Source of the DNA: Ottowia oryzae
GTDB taxonomy: Bacteria > Pseudomonadota > Gammaproteobacteria > Burkholderiales > Burkholderiaceae_C
Assembly: GCF_003008535.1 (NCBI RefSeq)
Contig: NZ_CP027666.1
Location: 1,534,001 to 1,598,000, forward strand
Reading direction: 5' to 3'
Length of the DNA stretch: 64,000 bases
Of the stretch, positions 24,811-35,068 are shown one piece after another. The notes under the pieces were generated by a model. The model was given only the letters and a program-made list of their open reading frames with translations, was not told the origin of the DNA and searched no databases. The translations under genes and the position numbers were made by a program. Each line of letters opens with the position of its first letter. Position 1 is the first letter of the stretch.

Positions 24811-25098
24811 ATGAACGAATCCAAACTTTACGTCGGCAACCTGAGCTACGGCGTGCGCGACGAAGACCTGCAGCGCGAATTTGCCGCCTTCGGCACCGTC
24901 GTGTCCGCACAAGTCAACGTCGACCGCGACACCGGCCGCTCCAAGGGCTTCGGCTTTGTCGAAATGGGCAGCGCCCAGGAAGCCAGCGCCGCGGTGGAAG
25001 GCCTCAATGGCCGCGACCTCGGCGGCCGCGACATGACGGTCAACATCGCACGGCCCAAGACCACATCGGGCGGCGCCCCCCGCTCCAACTGGCGCTGA
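24811..25098 (+). CDS. RNA recognition motif (RRM) protein
   Basis: The 95-residue protein is essentially a single RRM: RNP2 is LYVGNL at 6-11 and RNP1 is KGFGFVEM at 45-52, with the surrounding beta-alpha-beta spacing intact. It ends in a short GGAPRSNWR tail. Such small glycine-tailed RRM proteins in proteobacteria are often cold-induced RNA-binding proteins. It follows IF-1 by 47 bp and is followed by a strong terminator, so they probably form one translation-related transcript. Confidence 0.92.
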   Translation: MNESKLYVGNLSYGVRDEDLQREFAAFGTVVSAQVNVDRDTGRSKGFGFVEMGSAQEASAAVEGLNGRDLGGRDMTVNIARPKTTSGGAPRSNWR

Positions 25099-25179
25099 GC
25101 AACGCCGCTTCGGCGGCGCGCAGGCAGGGCTGACATCCGCACGGGCTTCGCGCCCGCATCGGACCACGCCCTCCACCCC

Positions 25180-25218
25180 CAAGGCCGCCGGCGGCAACGC
25201 CAGGCGGCCTTGATTTTG
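25180..25218 (+). terminator. Terminator after the RRM gene
   Basis: A perfect 10 bp stem CAAGGCCGCC / GGCGGCCTTG with a 13-base loop is followed by ATTTT, 80 bp downstream of the RRM stop. Confidence 0.78.
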
Positions 25219-25322
25219 GGCGCAGGCGCACGCACATCAGTCGCCTGCGTGCGCTGCCCGGCCGGTGCTAGCATCCTTTGACCGTCGGCAGTTCGACGAT
25301 TTTTTTTAGCAGGAACCTCACC

Positions 25323-25532
25323 ATGTCCCAGTTTCACGAAGACGCTTCGCACGGCTCGCAAGACGCGCGCCGCCACCAATACGACCACGCCACGCGCGAC
25401 CAATGGCTGGACCGCGACGCCGCCCTGCAGGCCAAGTGGCGCGCCTCCAGCATGACGCGCGAAGAATTCATCCGCCACAACGAAGAGCTGATCGACCGCA
25501 CCATCGACGGCCACGGCGAAGCCGGGCGCTGA
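25323..25532 (+). CDS. Small hydrophilic protein of unknown function
   Basis: The 69-residue protein, starting MSQFHEDASHGSQDARRHQY, is rich in Asp, His and Arg with no membrane segment and has a DQWLDRDAALQAKWRASSMT core followed by EEFIRHNEELIDRTI. An AGGAA site precedes the ATG, with an AT-rich patch just upstream. I do not recognise the family. Its own terminator-separated position suggests an independent small gene upstream of alaS. Confidence 0.6.
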   Translation: MSQFHEDASHGSQDARRHQYDHATRDQWLDRDAALQAKWRASSMTREEFIRHNEELIDRTIDGHGEAGR

Positions 25533-25667
25533 TCGGCTCGGCCGGGCACCGCGCCCCGGCGGGTGGGAGCGGCCCGGCATGGCCCGGCGCGAAGGGCGCC
25601 GCGCAGATAAAATTCGGGGTTTGGCGACCGCGCCGCAGCCATTCTGGCGCCACCCGGTCGGCGCTTC

Positions 25668-25717
25668 AATAAACATAGCTGCCAGCGCACGCCCCATCAG
25701 CGCTGGAGCACAAAAAG
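25668..25717 (+). repeat. Family A repeat, copy 7 (upstream of alaS)
   Basis: AACATAGCTGCCAGCGCACG, then CATCAGCGCTGGAGCAC, forming both arms. It ends 3 bp before the alaS start, so it is likely to be within the alaS leader. Confidence 0.8.
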
Positions 25718-25720
25718 ACC

Positions 25721-28351
<2,631 letters not shown>

Positions 28352-28367
28352 ACGCTGTCCGCCTGAC

Positions 28368-28889
28368 ATGACCATGAACACCGTGTCACGCCGACGTTGG
28401 TGCGTCGCGCTGGCGGCAAGCACCGTCGCGTCGCTCGCGGGGGCGCAAAACGTGGCCCGAACCTGGCCTGGCGGGCGCCGGTTGCCGGCTTTGAATGCCC
28501 CGGATATGAGTGGCAAGGCGTGGTCGCTGGAAGCGCTGCGCGGCCGCCCCGTGCTGATCAACTTCTGGGCCACCTGGTGCGCACCCTGCAAGGAAGAGAT
28601 GCCCACGCTGCAAACGCTGGCCGATCTGGAAGGCGACGGCCTGGTGGTGCTGGCCGTGAACGTGCGCGAGCCGCTGCCGCGCGTGGCGCGCTATGTGCAG
28701 CAGGCAGGGCTGACCTTTACCGTCCTGCCCGACCCGCGCGGCGACATCACGCGCGCCTGGGGCATGACGGTCTTCCCCACCACGGTGCTGGTCGACACGC
28801 AAGGGCGGCCGCAGCGCGTGGTCAGCGGCGCGGTGGACTGGACCGGCGCGCAGGCGCAGCAGTGGGTGGCGGCGCTGCGCCGCAGCTGA
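28368..28889 (+). CDS. TlpA-like secreted thioredoxin-fold protein
   Basis: The 173-residue protein begins with a signal peptide (basic SRRRW then ALAASTVASLAGA, cleavage probably before Q27). The mature domain is a TlpA/ResA-type thioredoxin fold with the active site WCAPCK (C71, C74), preceded by GRPVLINFWAT and followed by the cis-Pro-containing VFPTTVLVD. It would act as a periplasmic thiol-disulfide reductase. It starts 16 bp after alaS and may be co-transcribed. A few extra in-frame codons upstream overlap alaS and are not needed. Confidence 0.9.
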   Translation: MTMNTVSRRRWCVALAASTVASLAGAQNVARTWPGGRRLPALNAPDMSGKAWSLEALRGRPVLINFWATWCAPCKEEMPTLQTLADLEGDGLVVLAVNVREPLPRVARYVQQAGLTFTVLPDPRGDITRAWGMTVFPTTVLVDTQGRPQRVVSGAVDWTGAQAQQWVAALRRS

Positions 28890-28909
28890 CGGCGGCGGGC
28901 GACGGCACC

Positions 28910-28934
28910 GGGCTGGCGTGCACGCGGCCAGCCC
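28910..28934 (+). terminator. Hairpin after the thioredoxin-like gene
   Basis: A perfect 8 bp stem GGGCTGGC / GCCAGCCC with a 9-base loop lies 20 bp past the stop. There is no T-tract, so termination is uncertain. Confidence 0.35.
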
Positions 28935-29125
28935 TACGCATCAACCCCCTTGCTTGGCACGGTAGCCCCTTCGGCCCGCCAACCGCCCATCACCGCCGAT
29001 AATTCCGGCGCCGCGCGCCACCTTCGGCGGCGGTCGCCTGCTTTCGGGATGTTGGTCACGCCGGGCCTTGCCTAGCGCCCTCGTGCAGCCCGACAGGCGT
29101 TTCGTGACCGATAGGAGTTCTCTGG

Positions 29126-30256
29126 ATGAACCTGGTACGCCGTGCCTTCATCGGGCGTGCGGCGGGCGTTGGCCTGACCGCGGCCCTGCCTGCCTCGCTG
29201 GCCCTCAATGCCTGGGCGCAGTCGCCCGCCCCCGCCCCCGCCGCCAGCACGCCGCGCTTTGCGCCGCAAGCCGGCGACTGGCGCAGCTTTGACGTGGTGA
29301 CTCGCGTCGATTTGCCCGCCACCACCAGCGCCACGCGCGTCTGGGTGCCGCTGCCTTCGGTGCAGACCGACTGGCAAACACCGCTGGACGATGCCTTCAT
29401 CAGCAACGGCAAGGCCCGCGTGGTGACCGATGGCGAGCAGGGCGTGCGCATGGTCACCGCCGAATTTGCCGCAGGCACCGCGCAGCCGTATGTGGAAGTG
29501 ACCAGCCGCGTGCGCACGCAAAGCCGCGCGCCGGGCGCCCGCCCCGAGCGCGAAGACCCCAGCGTGCTGCGCGCCGCGCTGCAGCCCACGCGCCTGATCC
29601 CCACCGACGGCATCGTGCGCCAAACGGCGCTGAAAGCCACACGCGGCGCGCGCGGTGACGAAGCCAAGGTGCGCGCCATCTACGACTGGGTGGTGCACAA
29701 CGCCTGGCGCGAGCCCAAGGTCAAAGGCTGCGGTGAAGGCGACATCAAGACCATGCTGGAGACCGGCAACCTGGGCGGCAAGTGCGCCGACCTGAACGCG
29801 CTGTTCGTCGGCCTGTGCCGCGCCGTGGGCGTGCCCGCGCGCGACGTGTACGGCATTCGCCTGGCGCCTTCTGCGTTTGGTTACCTGCAACTGGGCAGCG
29901 GCTCGGCCAGCCTGACAGGCGCCCAGCACTGCCGGTCCGAGGTCTACCTGCAAGCCAAGGGCTGGACGCCGATGGACCCGGCCGACGTGGCCAAGGTGAT
30001 GCGCCAAGAAAAGCCGGAATGGATCAAGAGCGTGAGCAACCCCTTGATCACGCCGGTGTTCCAGGGCCTGTACGGCGCGTGGGAAGGCAATTGGATGGCC
30101 TACAACACCGCGCACGACGTGAAGCTGCCGGGCAGCCAGGGCGACGCGCTGGGCTTCGTGATGTACCCGATGGCCGAGAACGCCGATGGCTGGTTCGACC
30201 AGTACGAGCCGACCACCTTCAAGTACAAGATCAGCGCCAGCGAGGTGAAGGCCTGA
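29126..30256 (+). CDS. Transglutaminase-like domain protein with Tat-type signal
   Basis: The 376-residue protein begins with a twin-arginine-like signal (VRRAFIGRAAGVG) and an Ala/Leu-rich segment ending near ALNAWAQ. It carries a transglutaminase-like core: catalytic C220 in GGKCADLNALFVGLCR, H268 in AQHCRSEVYL and D284 in WTPMDPADV, the triad expected for the papain-like fold. The N-terminal half is a beta-rich region (VTRVDLPATTSATRVWVPLP). The product is probably periplasmic and may act as a protease or cross-linking enzyme; the substrate is unknown. Confidence 0.87.
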   Translation: MNLVRRAFIGRAAGVGLTAALPASLALNAWAQSPAPAPAASTPRFAPQAGDWRSFDVVTRVDLPATTSATRVWVPLPSVQTDWQTPLDDAFISNGKARVVTDGEQGVRMVTAEFAAGTAQPYVEVTSRVRTQSRAPGARPEREDPSVLRAALQPTRLIPTDGIVRQTALKATRGARGDEAKVRAIYDWVVHNAWREPKVKGCGEGDIKTMLETGNLGGKCADLNALFVGLCRAVGVPARDVYGIRLAPSAFGYLQLGSGSASLTGAQHCRSEVYLQAKGWTPMDPADVAKVMRQEKPEWIKSVSNPLITPVFQGLYGAWEGNWMAYNTAHDVKLPGSQGDALGFVMYPMAENADGWFDQYEPTTFKYKISASEVKA

Positions 30257-30280
30257 CGGCTCGCCGCGCGTGAGGCGTCT

Positions 30281-30345
30281 ACCAATTGCTATCTAAATGG
30301 TAGCTGTCGGCGCTGGTTGCACCAGCGCTGGAGGCCGATTGGGCT
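30281..30345 (+). repeat. Family A repeat, copy 9 (intergenic)
   Basis: GCTATCTAAATGGTAGCTGT, CGGCGCTGG, then ACCAGCGCTGGAGGCCG. It lies between the convergent transglutaminase and MBL-fold genes and is one of the fullest copies. Confidence 0.85.
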
Positions 30346-30366
30346 TTCAACCCGGCCGCGCCCGCC

Positions 30367-31308
30367 CTACGCGCCGTCCAGCACATGCGTGGCTGTGCGG
30401 CGCAGCACGCCCTTGTCGAACAGCGGCGCCAGCAGCGATTCCAGCCAGTCGTGCCAGCCCAGGTCGGGCCGGTGCTGCTGGTGCAGCTTGCGCAGCGCGG
30501 GCGCGGCTTCCAGCCAGGCGTGAAAGTCGGCCAGCGCCATGGCTTCCACATCCAGCATCTGGTACTTGATCAGCACCTTGGCCGCGTAGGCGGCGTGCTG
30601 CGCGGGGTGGTCGATGAAGTACTGCACGCGCGAACGGGCGCGCGCCAGGGCTGCGTCCAGCGCGCCGTTGTCGCGGGTGAACAGCGCGCCGTGGCCGGGC
30701 ACCACCACGCGCGGGGCCAGGCGCTCGATCAGCTCAAGCGTGTGCAGAAAGGGCTCGAAGCCCGCCACACCGTCGATGTGCGGAAAGATCACGCCCACGC
30801 CGTGCTCCCACATGGCGTCGCCCGCCATCAGCACGCCGGTGTTGGGCTGAAAGAGCAGCACCGCCAGGTTGTCGTGGCCGGGCGCGGCGTGGATGTCCCA
30901 GTCGCGCGCGCCCAGGCGCACGGTGTGGCCGGGCACCAGGGCGTGCTGCGCGCCAAAGCGGTCGCAGCGCTGGGCGGTGTCGCCAAAGCTCAGGGCCGCT
31001 TCGTCCCAGTTATGCACGTCCGCCAGCGACGGCTGCGGCACCCAGGTCTCGGCGCCGGGCCAGGCTTTTTGCAGCGCGCCGGTGCCGCCGCAATGGTCGC
31101 TGTGCAGGTGCGTGTGGGCGATGCGCGCCAAGGGATGCTGACCTAACGCCTGTTCCTGCAGGTGCTGGCGCACCAGCCGAAGCGTGTCGCCCGCCGCCTT
31201 GACGTGCCCGGTGTCGATCACCGCAGGCGCATCGCCCAGGCACAGCAGGTTGTTGGACGACAGCCAGTCGCGCTCGCACACGATCAGGTCTGGGGGCAAG
31301 GCTGGCAT
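30367..31308 (-). CDS. MBL-fold metallo-hydrolase
   Basis: The 313-residue protein has the metallo-beta-lactamase fold metal site HLHSDH at 67-72 (with H65 before it), a later GDAMWEHGVG segment and VVVPGHGALF, all binding a di-metal centre. It resembles glyoxalase II-like hydrolases with a long C-terminal helical region (about 225-313). The ATG at 31306-31308 was taken because it starts the conserved MPALPPDLIVCERDWLSSNN; the frame continues upstream with no homologous features. No strong ribosome site is seen. Substrate unknown. Confidence 0.85.
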   Translation of the reverse strand: MPALPPDLIVCERDWLSSNNLLCLGDAPAVIDTGHVKAAGDTLRLVRQHLQEQALGQHPLARIAHTHLHSDHCGGTGALQKAWPGAETWVPQPSLADVHNWDEAALSFGDTAQRCDRFGAQHALVPGHTVRLGARDWDIHAAPGHDNLAVLLFQPNTGVLMAGDAMWEHGVGVIFPHIDGVAGFEPFLHTLELIERLAPRVVVPGHGALFTRDNGALDAALARARSRVQYFIDHPAQHAAYAAKVLIKYQMLDVEAMALADFHAWLEAAPALRKLHQQHRPDLGWHDWLESLLAPLFDKGVLRRTATHVLDGA

Positions 31309-31386
31309 GGCTGTCAAGTCAAAAATTAGAACCAAAGTGTTGCATATTTGGCGTATGTCACTTTCGCGAATGCACAAAAGGTGACA

Positions 31387-31956
31387 ATGGGTTACAACGT
31401 ACCCAGGCGCTATCGCCCGCTCTCTAACTACCAGTTCGTCATGCAGTTTATCCAACGTCTGCGTTTGCCATGGAGATCCAAGCAGGCCGCAGCGCGCACG
31501 ATCCGCGCCGCGACCCTGTACCTGATGCGCCACGTGGGCATGACAGGCCGCGTGCAATGCCTGGTCAGCCAGGACGGCAATGGCCGCAGCGGCTATGTGC
31601 TGAGGCTGTCCACGCTGCAGCGCGTTCCCCGCGAATCGCGCGAGGAGATTCGCCAGTTCTTTTGCCGCAAGCTCAATGAGCTGGGCGAGCTGAAGGGCGC
31701 GCCCCTGCTGCTGCACATCGAAGACGCCGACGATCAGGCCGCAGCGGCCCACGTGGGCCGCAACATCAGCTCAGCGCGTGTTGCGTCCGTCGTCGCAGCA
31801 TCCAACAAGCCCATGACGCATGAAGCTGCGTCGTCCAACTTCCTGCAAGACGTGCGCCGCAGCCTGCGGGAGCGGCGCGAAGCGCGTGGGCGAAGCGACT
31901 ATGCGCCCCTGCGACCCGCCGCGTTGACCGATCTCGGGGCGCTGCCCAGCGCCTGA
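31387..31956 (+). CDS. Hypothetical basic protein, divergent from the MBL gene
   Basis: The 189-residue protein from ATG 31387 has a basic N-terminal segment (MGYNVPRRYRPLSNYQFVMQ), a central region VGMTGRVQCLVSQDGNGRSG with SREEIRQFFCRKLNEL, and a basic C-terminal tail (RRSLRERREARGRSDY). It lacks signal and membrane segments. Alternative starts are a TTG 13 codons upstream and ATG 31441. The 78 bp to the divergent MBL gene is clearly more AT-rich than the surroundings and probably holds both promoters. I do not recognise a family. Confidence 0.6.
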   Translation: MGYNVPRRYRPLSNYQFVMQFIQRLRLPWRSKQAAARTIRAATLYLMRHVGMTGRVQCLVSQDGNGRSGYVLRLSTLQRVPRESREEIRQFFCRKLNELGELKGAPLLLHIEDADDQAAAAHVGRNISSARVASVVAASNKPMTHEAASSNFLQDVRRSLRERREARGRSDYAPLRPAALTDLGALPSA

Positions 31957-31982
31957 TGGTGCGCCGCGCTGTCGCGCGGGCT

Positions 31983-32936
31983 CTATGGGGCAGCCGCCGG
32001 CCAAGCGCCCACCGCGCCCGCCAGCTGCCGCTGCGAGCGGAACACCCGCCGCTGCCCCGTCAGCGGGTCCTCAAACGCCAGTTCGCGCGCCAGCAGCTGC
32101 AGCGGGCGCATGAGGTCGTCCGCCTCGCTGTGCGGGCCGTGCAGCACCGTCGGGTAAAAGGTGTCGCCCAGAATAGGCGCGCTCAGCGCCAGCATGTGCA
32201 GCCGCAGCTGGTGGCGTTGCCCGGTGATGGGGCGCAGCTGGTACAAGGCGTGGCCGGCGCTGCCGACTGGCGCCACCCGCTGCACGTGCGAGCAGCTGTT
32301 GGGCTCGCCCGGCACTTCGCATGACAGAAAGAAGCGCTGTGCATCCTCTTGCAAGCGGCTGGCGTGCGTGCGGGGCGTGGCCAGCGCGGGCACGTCGGGG
32401 GCAACGGCCTCGTACAGCTTGTCGATGCGCCGGTCGCGAAACAGCGCCTGGTAGGCGGCGCGCACGTCCGGACGCACGGCGAGCATCACCAGCCCGGCGG
32501 TTTCGCGGTCGATGCGGTGCAGCGGTGCCAAGTCGAGCAGACCCAGCATGCGCTTGAGCTGCACCAGCAGGCTGCGCTGGATGAAGCGGCCGCCCGGCGT
32601 GACGGGCATGAAGTGCGGCTTGTCGACCACCACCAGGGTGTCGTCCTGGTGCAGCACGCGCGGCGCTTCGGGCGCGGCAGGTTCGGCTTCGAGGCGGCGG
32701 TAGTAGAAAAGCCGCTGGCCTTCGCGGCACGGCGCGCTGGCCGCCAAGGCGGCGCCCTGCGCGTCCAGCACTTCGCCGCGTGCGAAGCGCTCGGCCCATT
32801 CGTCACGGTGCAGCACCGGCAGGCGCGCGGTCAGAAAATCCAGCGCGCTGGGCCAGGGGCCGCCATGCACCACGGCGCAGCTGGCGCTCACGCCGTCCAG
32901 CAGCGGCAGTGCGGCGGGGCGGCGCGGGCGGCTCAT
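31983..32936 (-). CDS. RluA-family pseudouridine synthase
   Basis: The 317-residue enzyme converts uridine to pseudouridine in rRNA or tRNA. The catalytic aspartate is D143 in LHRIDRETAGLVMLAV. Other family blocks are LVVVDKPHFMPVTPGG, YEAVAPDVP, and the C-terminal LRPITGQRHQLRLHMLALSAPILGD region. An N-terminal S4-like portion (about 28-80) precedes the catalytic domain. It is convergent with the hypothetical gene, 26 bp away. The specific RNA target cannot be assigned from sequence. Confidence 0.92.
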   Translation of the reverse strand: MSRPRRPAALPLLDGVSASCAVVHGGPWPSALDFLTARLPVLHRDEWAERFARGEVLDAQGAALAASAPCREGQRLFYYRRLEAEPAAPEAPRVLHQDDTLVVVDKPHFMPVTPGGRFIQRSLLVQLKRMLGLLDLAPLHRIDRETAGLVMLAVRPDVRAAYQALFRDRRIDKLYEAVAPDVPALATPRTHASRLQEDAQRFFLSCEVPGEPNSCSHVQRVAPVGSAGHALYQLRPITGQRHQLRLHMLALSAPILGDTFYPTVLHGPHSEADDLMRPLQLLARELAFEDPLTGQRRVFRSQRQLAGAVGAWPAAAP

Positions 32937-32941
32937 GGTTT

Positions 32942-33005
32942 GAAGAGAAATGGTCCGCAGGCGCTGGTGCTGTCAGCGTTGGCAGCTACTGATCTGATAG
33001 CGAAT
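32942..33005 (-). repeat. Family A repeat, copy 10, supplying the trmB stop codon
   Basis: The minus strand reads TCGCTATCAGATCAGTAGCT, then GCCAACGCTGACAGCACCAGCGCC. The trmB coding frame enters the repeat (SLSDQ) and terminates at the TAG of TAGCTGCC. Confidence 0.8.
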
Positions 33006-33891
33006 CGGCGCCCGCGACGAGGGGCGGCGCATCGGCCACCGGCACGTCGTTGCGGCGAAAGACCAGGTCCCACACGCCGTGGCCCAGCTTCAGCCCGCGG
33101 CGCTCGAACTTCGTCTCGGGCCGGTAATCGGGCTTGGGGGCGTAGCCGGTGGCGGTGTTGGTCAGCAGCGGTTCGGCGGCCAGCACTTGCAGCATTTGCT
33201 CGGCGTACGGCTCCCAATCGGTGGCGCAGTGCAGGTAGCCGCCAGGGGCCAGCCGCTCGGCCAGCAGGCGCACCAGGCGCGGCTGAATCAGGCGGCGCTT
33301 GTGGTGGCGCTTTTTGTGCCACGGGTCGGGAAAGAAGATGTGCACGCCGTGCAGGCTGGCGGGCGCCACCATGTCCTGCAGCACCTGCACCGCGTCGTGC
33401 TGCAGGATGCGCACGTTGGCCAGCTGCTGTTCGCCCAGCAGCTTAAGCAGCGCGCCCACGCCGGGCTCATGCACCTCGCAGCCGATGAATAGGGTGTCTG
33501 GCCGCAGCGCGGCGATGTGCGCCGTGGCCTGGCCCATGCCGAAGCCGATCTCCAGCACGGTTTGCGTGTATTTTTGGCCGCCAGCGCCCGCTGCATCAGC
33601 GCAGGCAGCTACCAAATCTGTAGTGGCGGCATCGTAGGGCAGCACGTAGCGCGGCCCCAGTTCGGCCAGCGCGCGGGCCTGCCCGGTGGTGGTGCGGCCC
33701 GCGCGCACGACGAAGCTGCGCACGCCGCGCGGAAAAGCGACGTTGGCGGCAAAGCCCGGCGCGTGGGTGGGCGCGGTGTCGTCGTTGGGTGTGCTGGCAG
33801 CAGCGTCTGGCGTGCTGGTGCGCTGTACGCCGTCCGCGGGCAACGGCGGCGCATCGCCCTGCGCTGGGCGGTCTGGCGCGGCGCCGGTCAC
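32986..33891 (-). CDS. trmB: tRNA (guanine-N7)-methyltransferase
   Basis: The 301-residue enzyme makes m7G46 in tRNA from S-adenosylmethionine. The SAM-binding motif is VLEIGFGMGQATAHIA near 112-127, followed by IGCEVHEPGVGALL, FFPDPWHKKRHHKRR and HCATDWEPYAEQML, all hallmark segments. The first 55 residues are low-complexity. Residues about 90-108 (TTDLVAACADAAGAGGQKY) are a family A repeat inserted in frame just before the SAM motif, and the stop codon comes from a second copy. The start overlaps the suhB stop by 4 bp. Confidence 0.94.
   Translation of the reverse strand: MTGAAPDRPAQGDAPPLPADGVQRTSTPDAAASTPNDDTAPTHAPGFAANVAFPRGVRSFVVRAGRTTTGQARALAELGPRYVLPYDAATTDLVAACADAAGAGGQKYTQTVLEIGFGMGQATAHIAALRPDTLFIGCEVHEPGVGALLKLLGEQQLANVRILQHDAVQVLQDMVAPASLHGVHIFFPDPWHKKRHHKRRLIQPRLVRLLAERLAPGGYLHCATDWEPYAEQMLQVLAAEPLLTNTATGYAPKPDYRPETKFERRGLKLGHGVWDLVFRRNDVPVADAPPLVAGADSLSDQ
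33570..33627 (-). repeat. Family A repeat, copy 11, inside trmB
   Basis: The minus strand reads AGATTTGGTAGCTGCCTGCG, then CTGATGCAGCGGGCGCTGGCGGCC. It encodes DLVAACADAAGAGG, the same frame as the dnaE2 and miaA copies. Confidence 0.85.
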
Positions 33892-34865
33892 GCTTGGGCG
33901 GGGCCGTCGGCCGTGCCTTCGTCGCCCGACCAGGCCTGGAAGGCCTGATCGGCGGCGCTGTCGCCCTGGGCCTCGGCGGCGCCGTCATCGGCCGCGGCGG
34001 CGTTGCGCTTTTTGAGCGAAACACGCTCCTTGCGCTCATCCGACGGGCGCTGGGCGCTATCAAAAGAAGAGTATTTGCGCAGCAGCGTGACCAGTTGCGC
34101 GTACACGCGCGGGTTGCCTGCCAAGCATTCGGGCTGGTCGATGGGCGCGCTTTCGCCGCTGAAGTTGCCCATCAGGCCACCGGCCTCGGTCACCAGCAGC
34201 GAGCCGGCGGCCACGTCCCAGGGCTGCAGGCCGGTTTCAAAGAAGCCGTCTGTAAAGCCGGCCGCGACGTAGGCCAGGTCGAGCGCGGCCGCGCCCGGGC
34301 GGCGCAGGCCGGCGGTGCGCTGCATCACGTCGCCCATCATCTTCAGGTAGGCGGGGAAGTTGTCGCCCTTGCGGAAGGGAAAGCCCGTGGCGATCAGGCT
34401 TTCGCTCAGCTGCGTGCGCTTGCTGACGCGGATGCGCCGGTCGTTCAAGTACGCGCCGCGCCCGCGCGTGGCGGTGAACAGGTCGTTGCGGGTGGGGTCG
34501 TACACCACGGCTTGCTCTACTCGGCCTTTGACGGCCAGCGCGATGCTGACGCAGTAGACCGGAAAGCCGTGGATGAAGTTGGTGGTGCCGTCCAGCGGAT
34601 CGATGATCCAGATGTGATCCGAATGCGGGTTGCCATGCTCGCGGCCGGACTCTTCGGCGTGGATGCCGTGGTGCGGGTAGGCCGTGAGCAGCGTCTCGAT
34701 GATGGCCGCTTCGCTGGCGTGATCAACCTCGGTGACGAAGTCGTTGATGTTCTTCTGCGAGATGCGAACGGCTTCCACGTCCAGCGCGGCGCGGTTGATG
34801 ATGGCGCCAGCGGCGCGTGCGGCCCGAATGGCCACGTTGAGCATGGGGTGCAGGGAGGACGACAT
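33888..34865 (-). CDS. suhB: Inositol monophosphatase family protein SuhB with a novel tail
   Basis: The 325-residue protein has the FIG-superfamily metal site E71-E72 and DPLDGTTNF at 89-97, plus WDVAAGSLLVTEAGG near 216-230. SuhB homologues act as inositol monophosphatases and also as transcription antitermination factors in enterics. Usual length is about 265-270. Here the conserved protein ends at about LLRKY (265), and a further 60 residues follow, starting exactly where a family A remnant begins (SSFDSAQRPSDE); the tail is charged and Ala-rich. The ATG at 34863-34865 is the conserved start. Overlaps trmB by 4 bp. Confidence 0.93.
   Translation of the reverse strand: MSSSLHPMLNVAIRAARAAGAIINRAALDVEAVRISQKNINDFVTEVDHASEAAIIETLLTAYPHHGIHAEESGREHGNPHSDHIWIIDPLDGTTNFIHGFPVYCVSIALAVKGRVEQAVVYDPTRNDLFTATRGRGAYLNDRRIRVSKRTQLSESLIATGFPFRKGDNFPAYLKMMGDVMQRTAGLRRPGAAALDLAYVAAGFTDGFFETGLQPWDVAAGSLLVTEAGGLMGNFSGESAPIDQPECLAGNPRVYAQLVTLLRKYSSFDSAQRPSDERKERVSLKKRNAAAADDGAAEAQGDSAADQAFQAWSGDEGTADGPAQA
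34043..34078 (-). repeat. Partial family A repeat, copy 12, at the suhB C-terminal extension
   Basis: The minus strand reads CTTCTTTTGATAGCGCCCAG, a partial unit in a different frame (FDSAQRP) from other sense copies. It marks the boundary of the added tail. Confidence 0.6.
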
Positions 34866-35019
34866 GGATTGTGTGAAGAGCGGCGGCGCAGGCGGGTTGC
34901 GCGGGTGAAGGCCACGCGATGGCGGCCAAAAGTGCGATTTTCCCATGCTTTGGCGGTTTGCAGGGGCTGCGCGCAAGCGCCAGTGGCCACGGCGGTCCAC
35001 CAACAACGGCCAGCGAGCA

Positions 35020-35044
35020 CAAAAAACCGCCCCGGAGGGCGGTT
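35020..35044 (-). terminator. Terminator of the DUF1800-DUF1501 operon
   Basis: On the minus strand a perfect 8 bp stem AACCGCCC-TCCG-GGGCGGTT is followed by TTTT, 25 bp past the DUF1501 stop. Confidence 0.88.
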
Positions 35045-35068
35045 GAAAAGGTCCAGCAAGAAGGCGCG

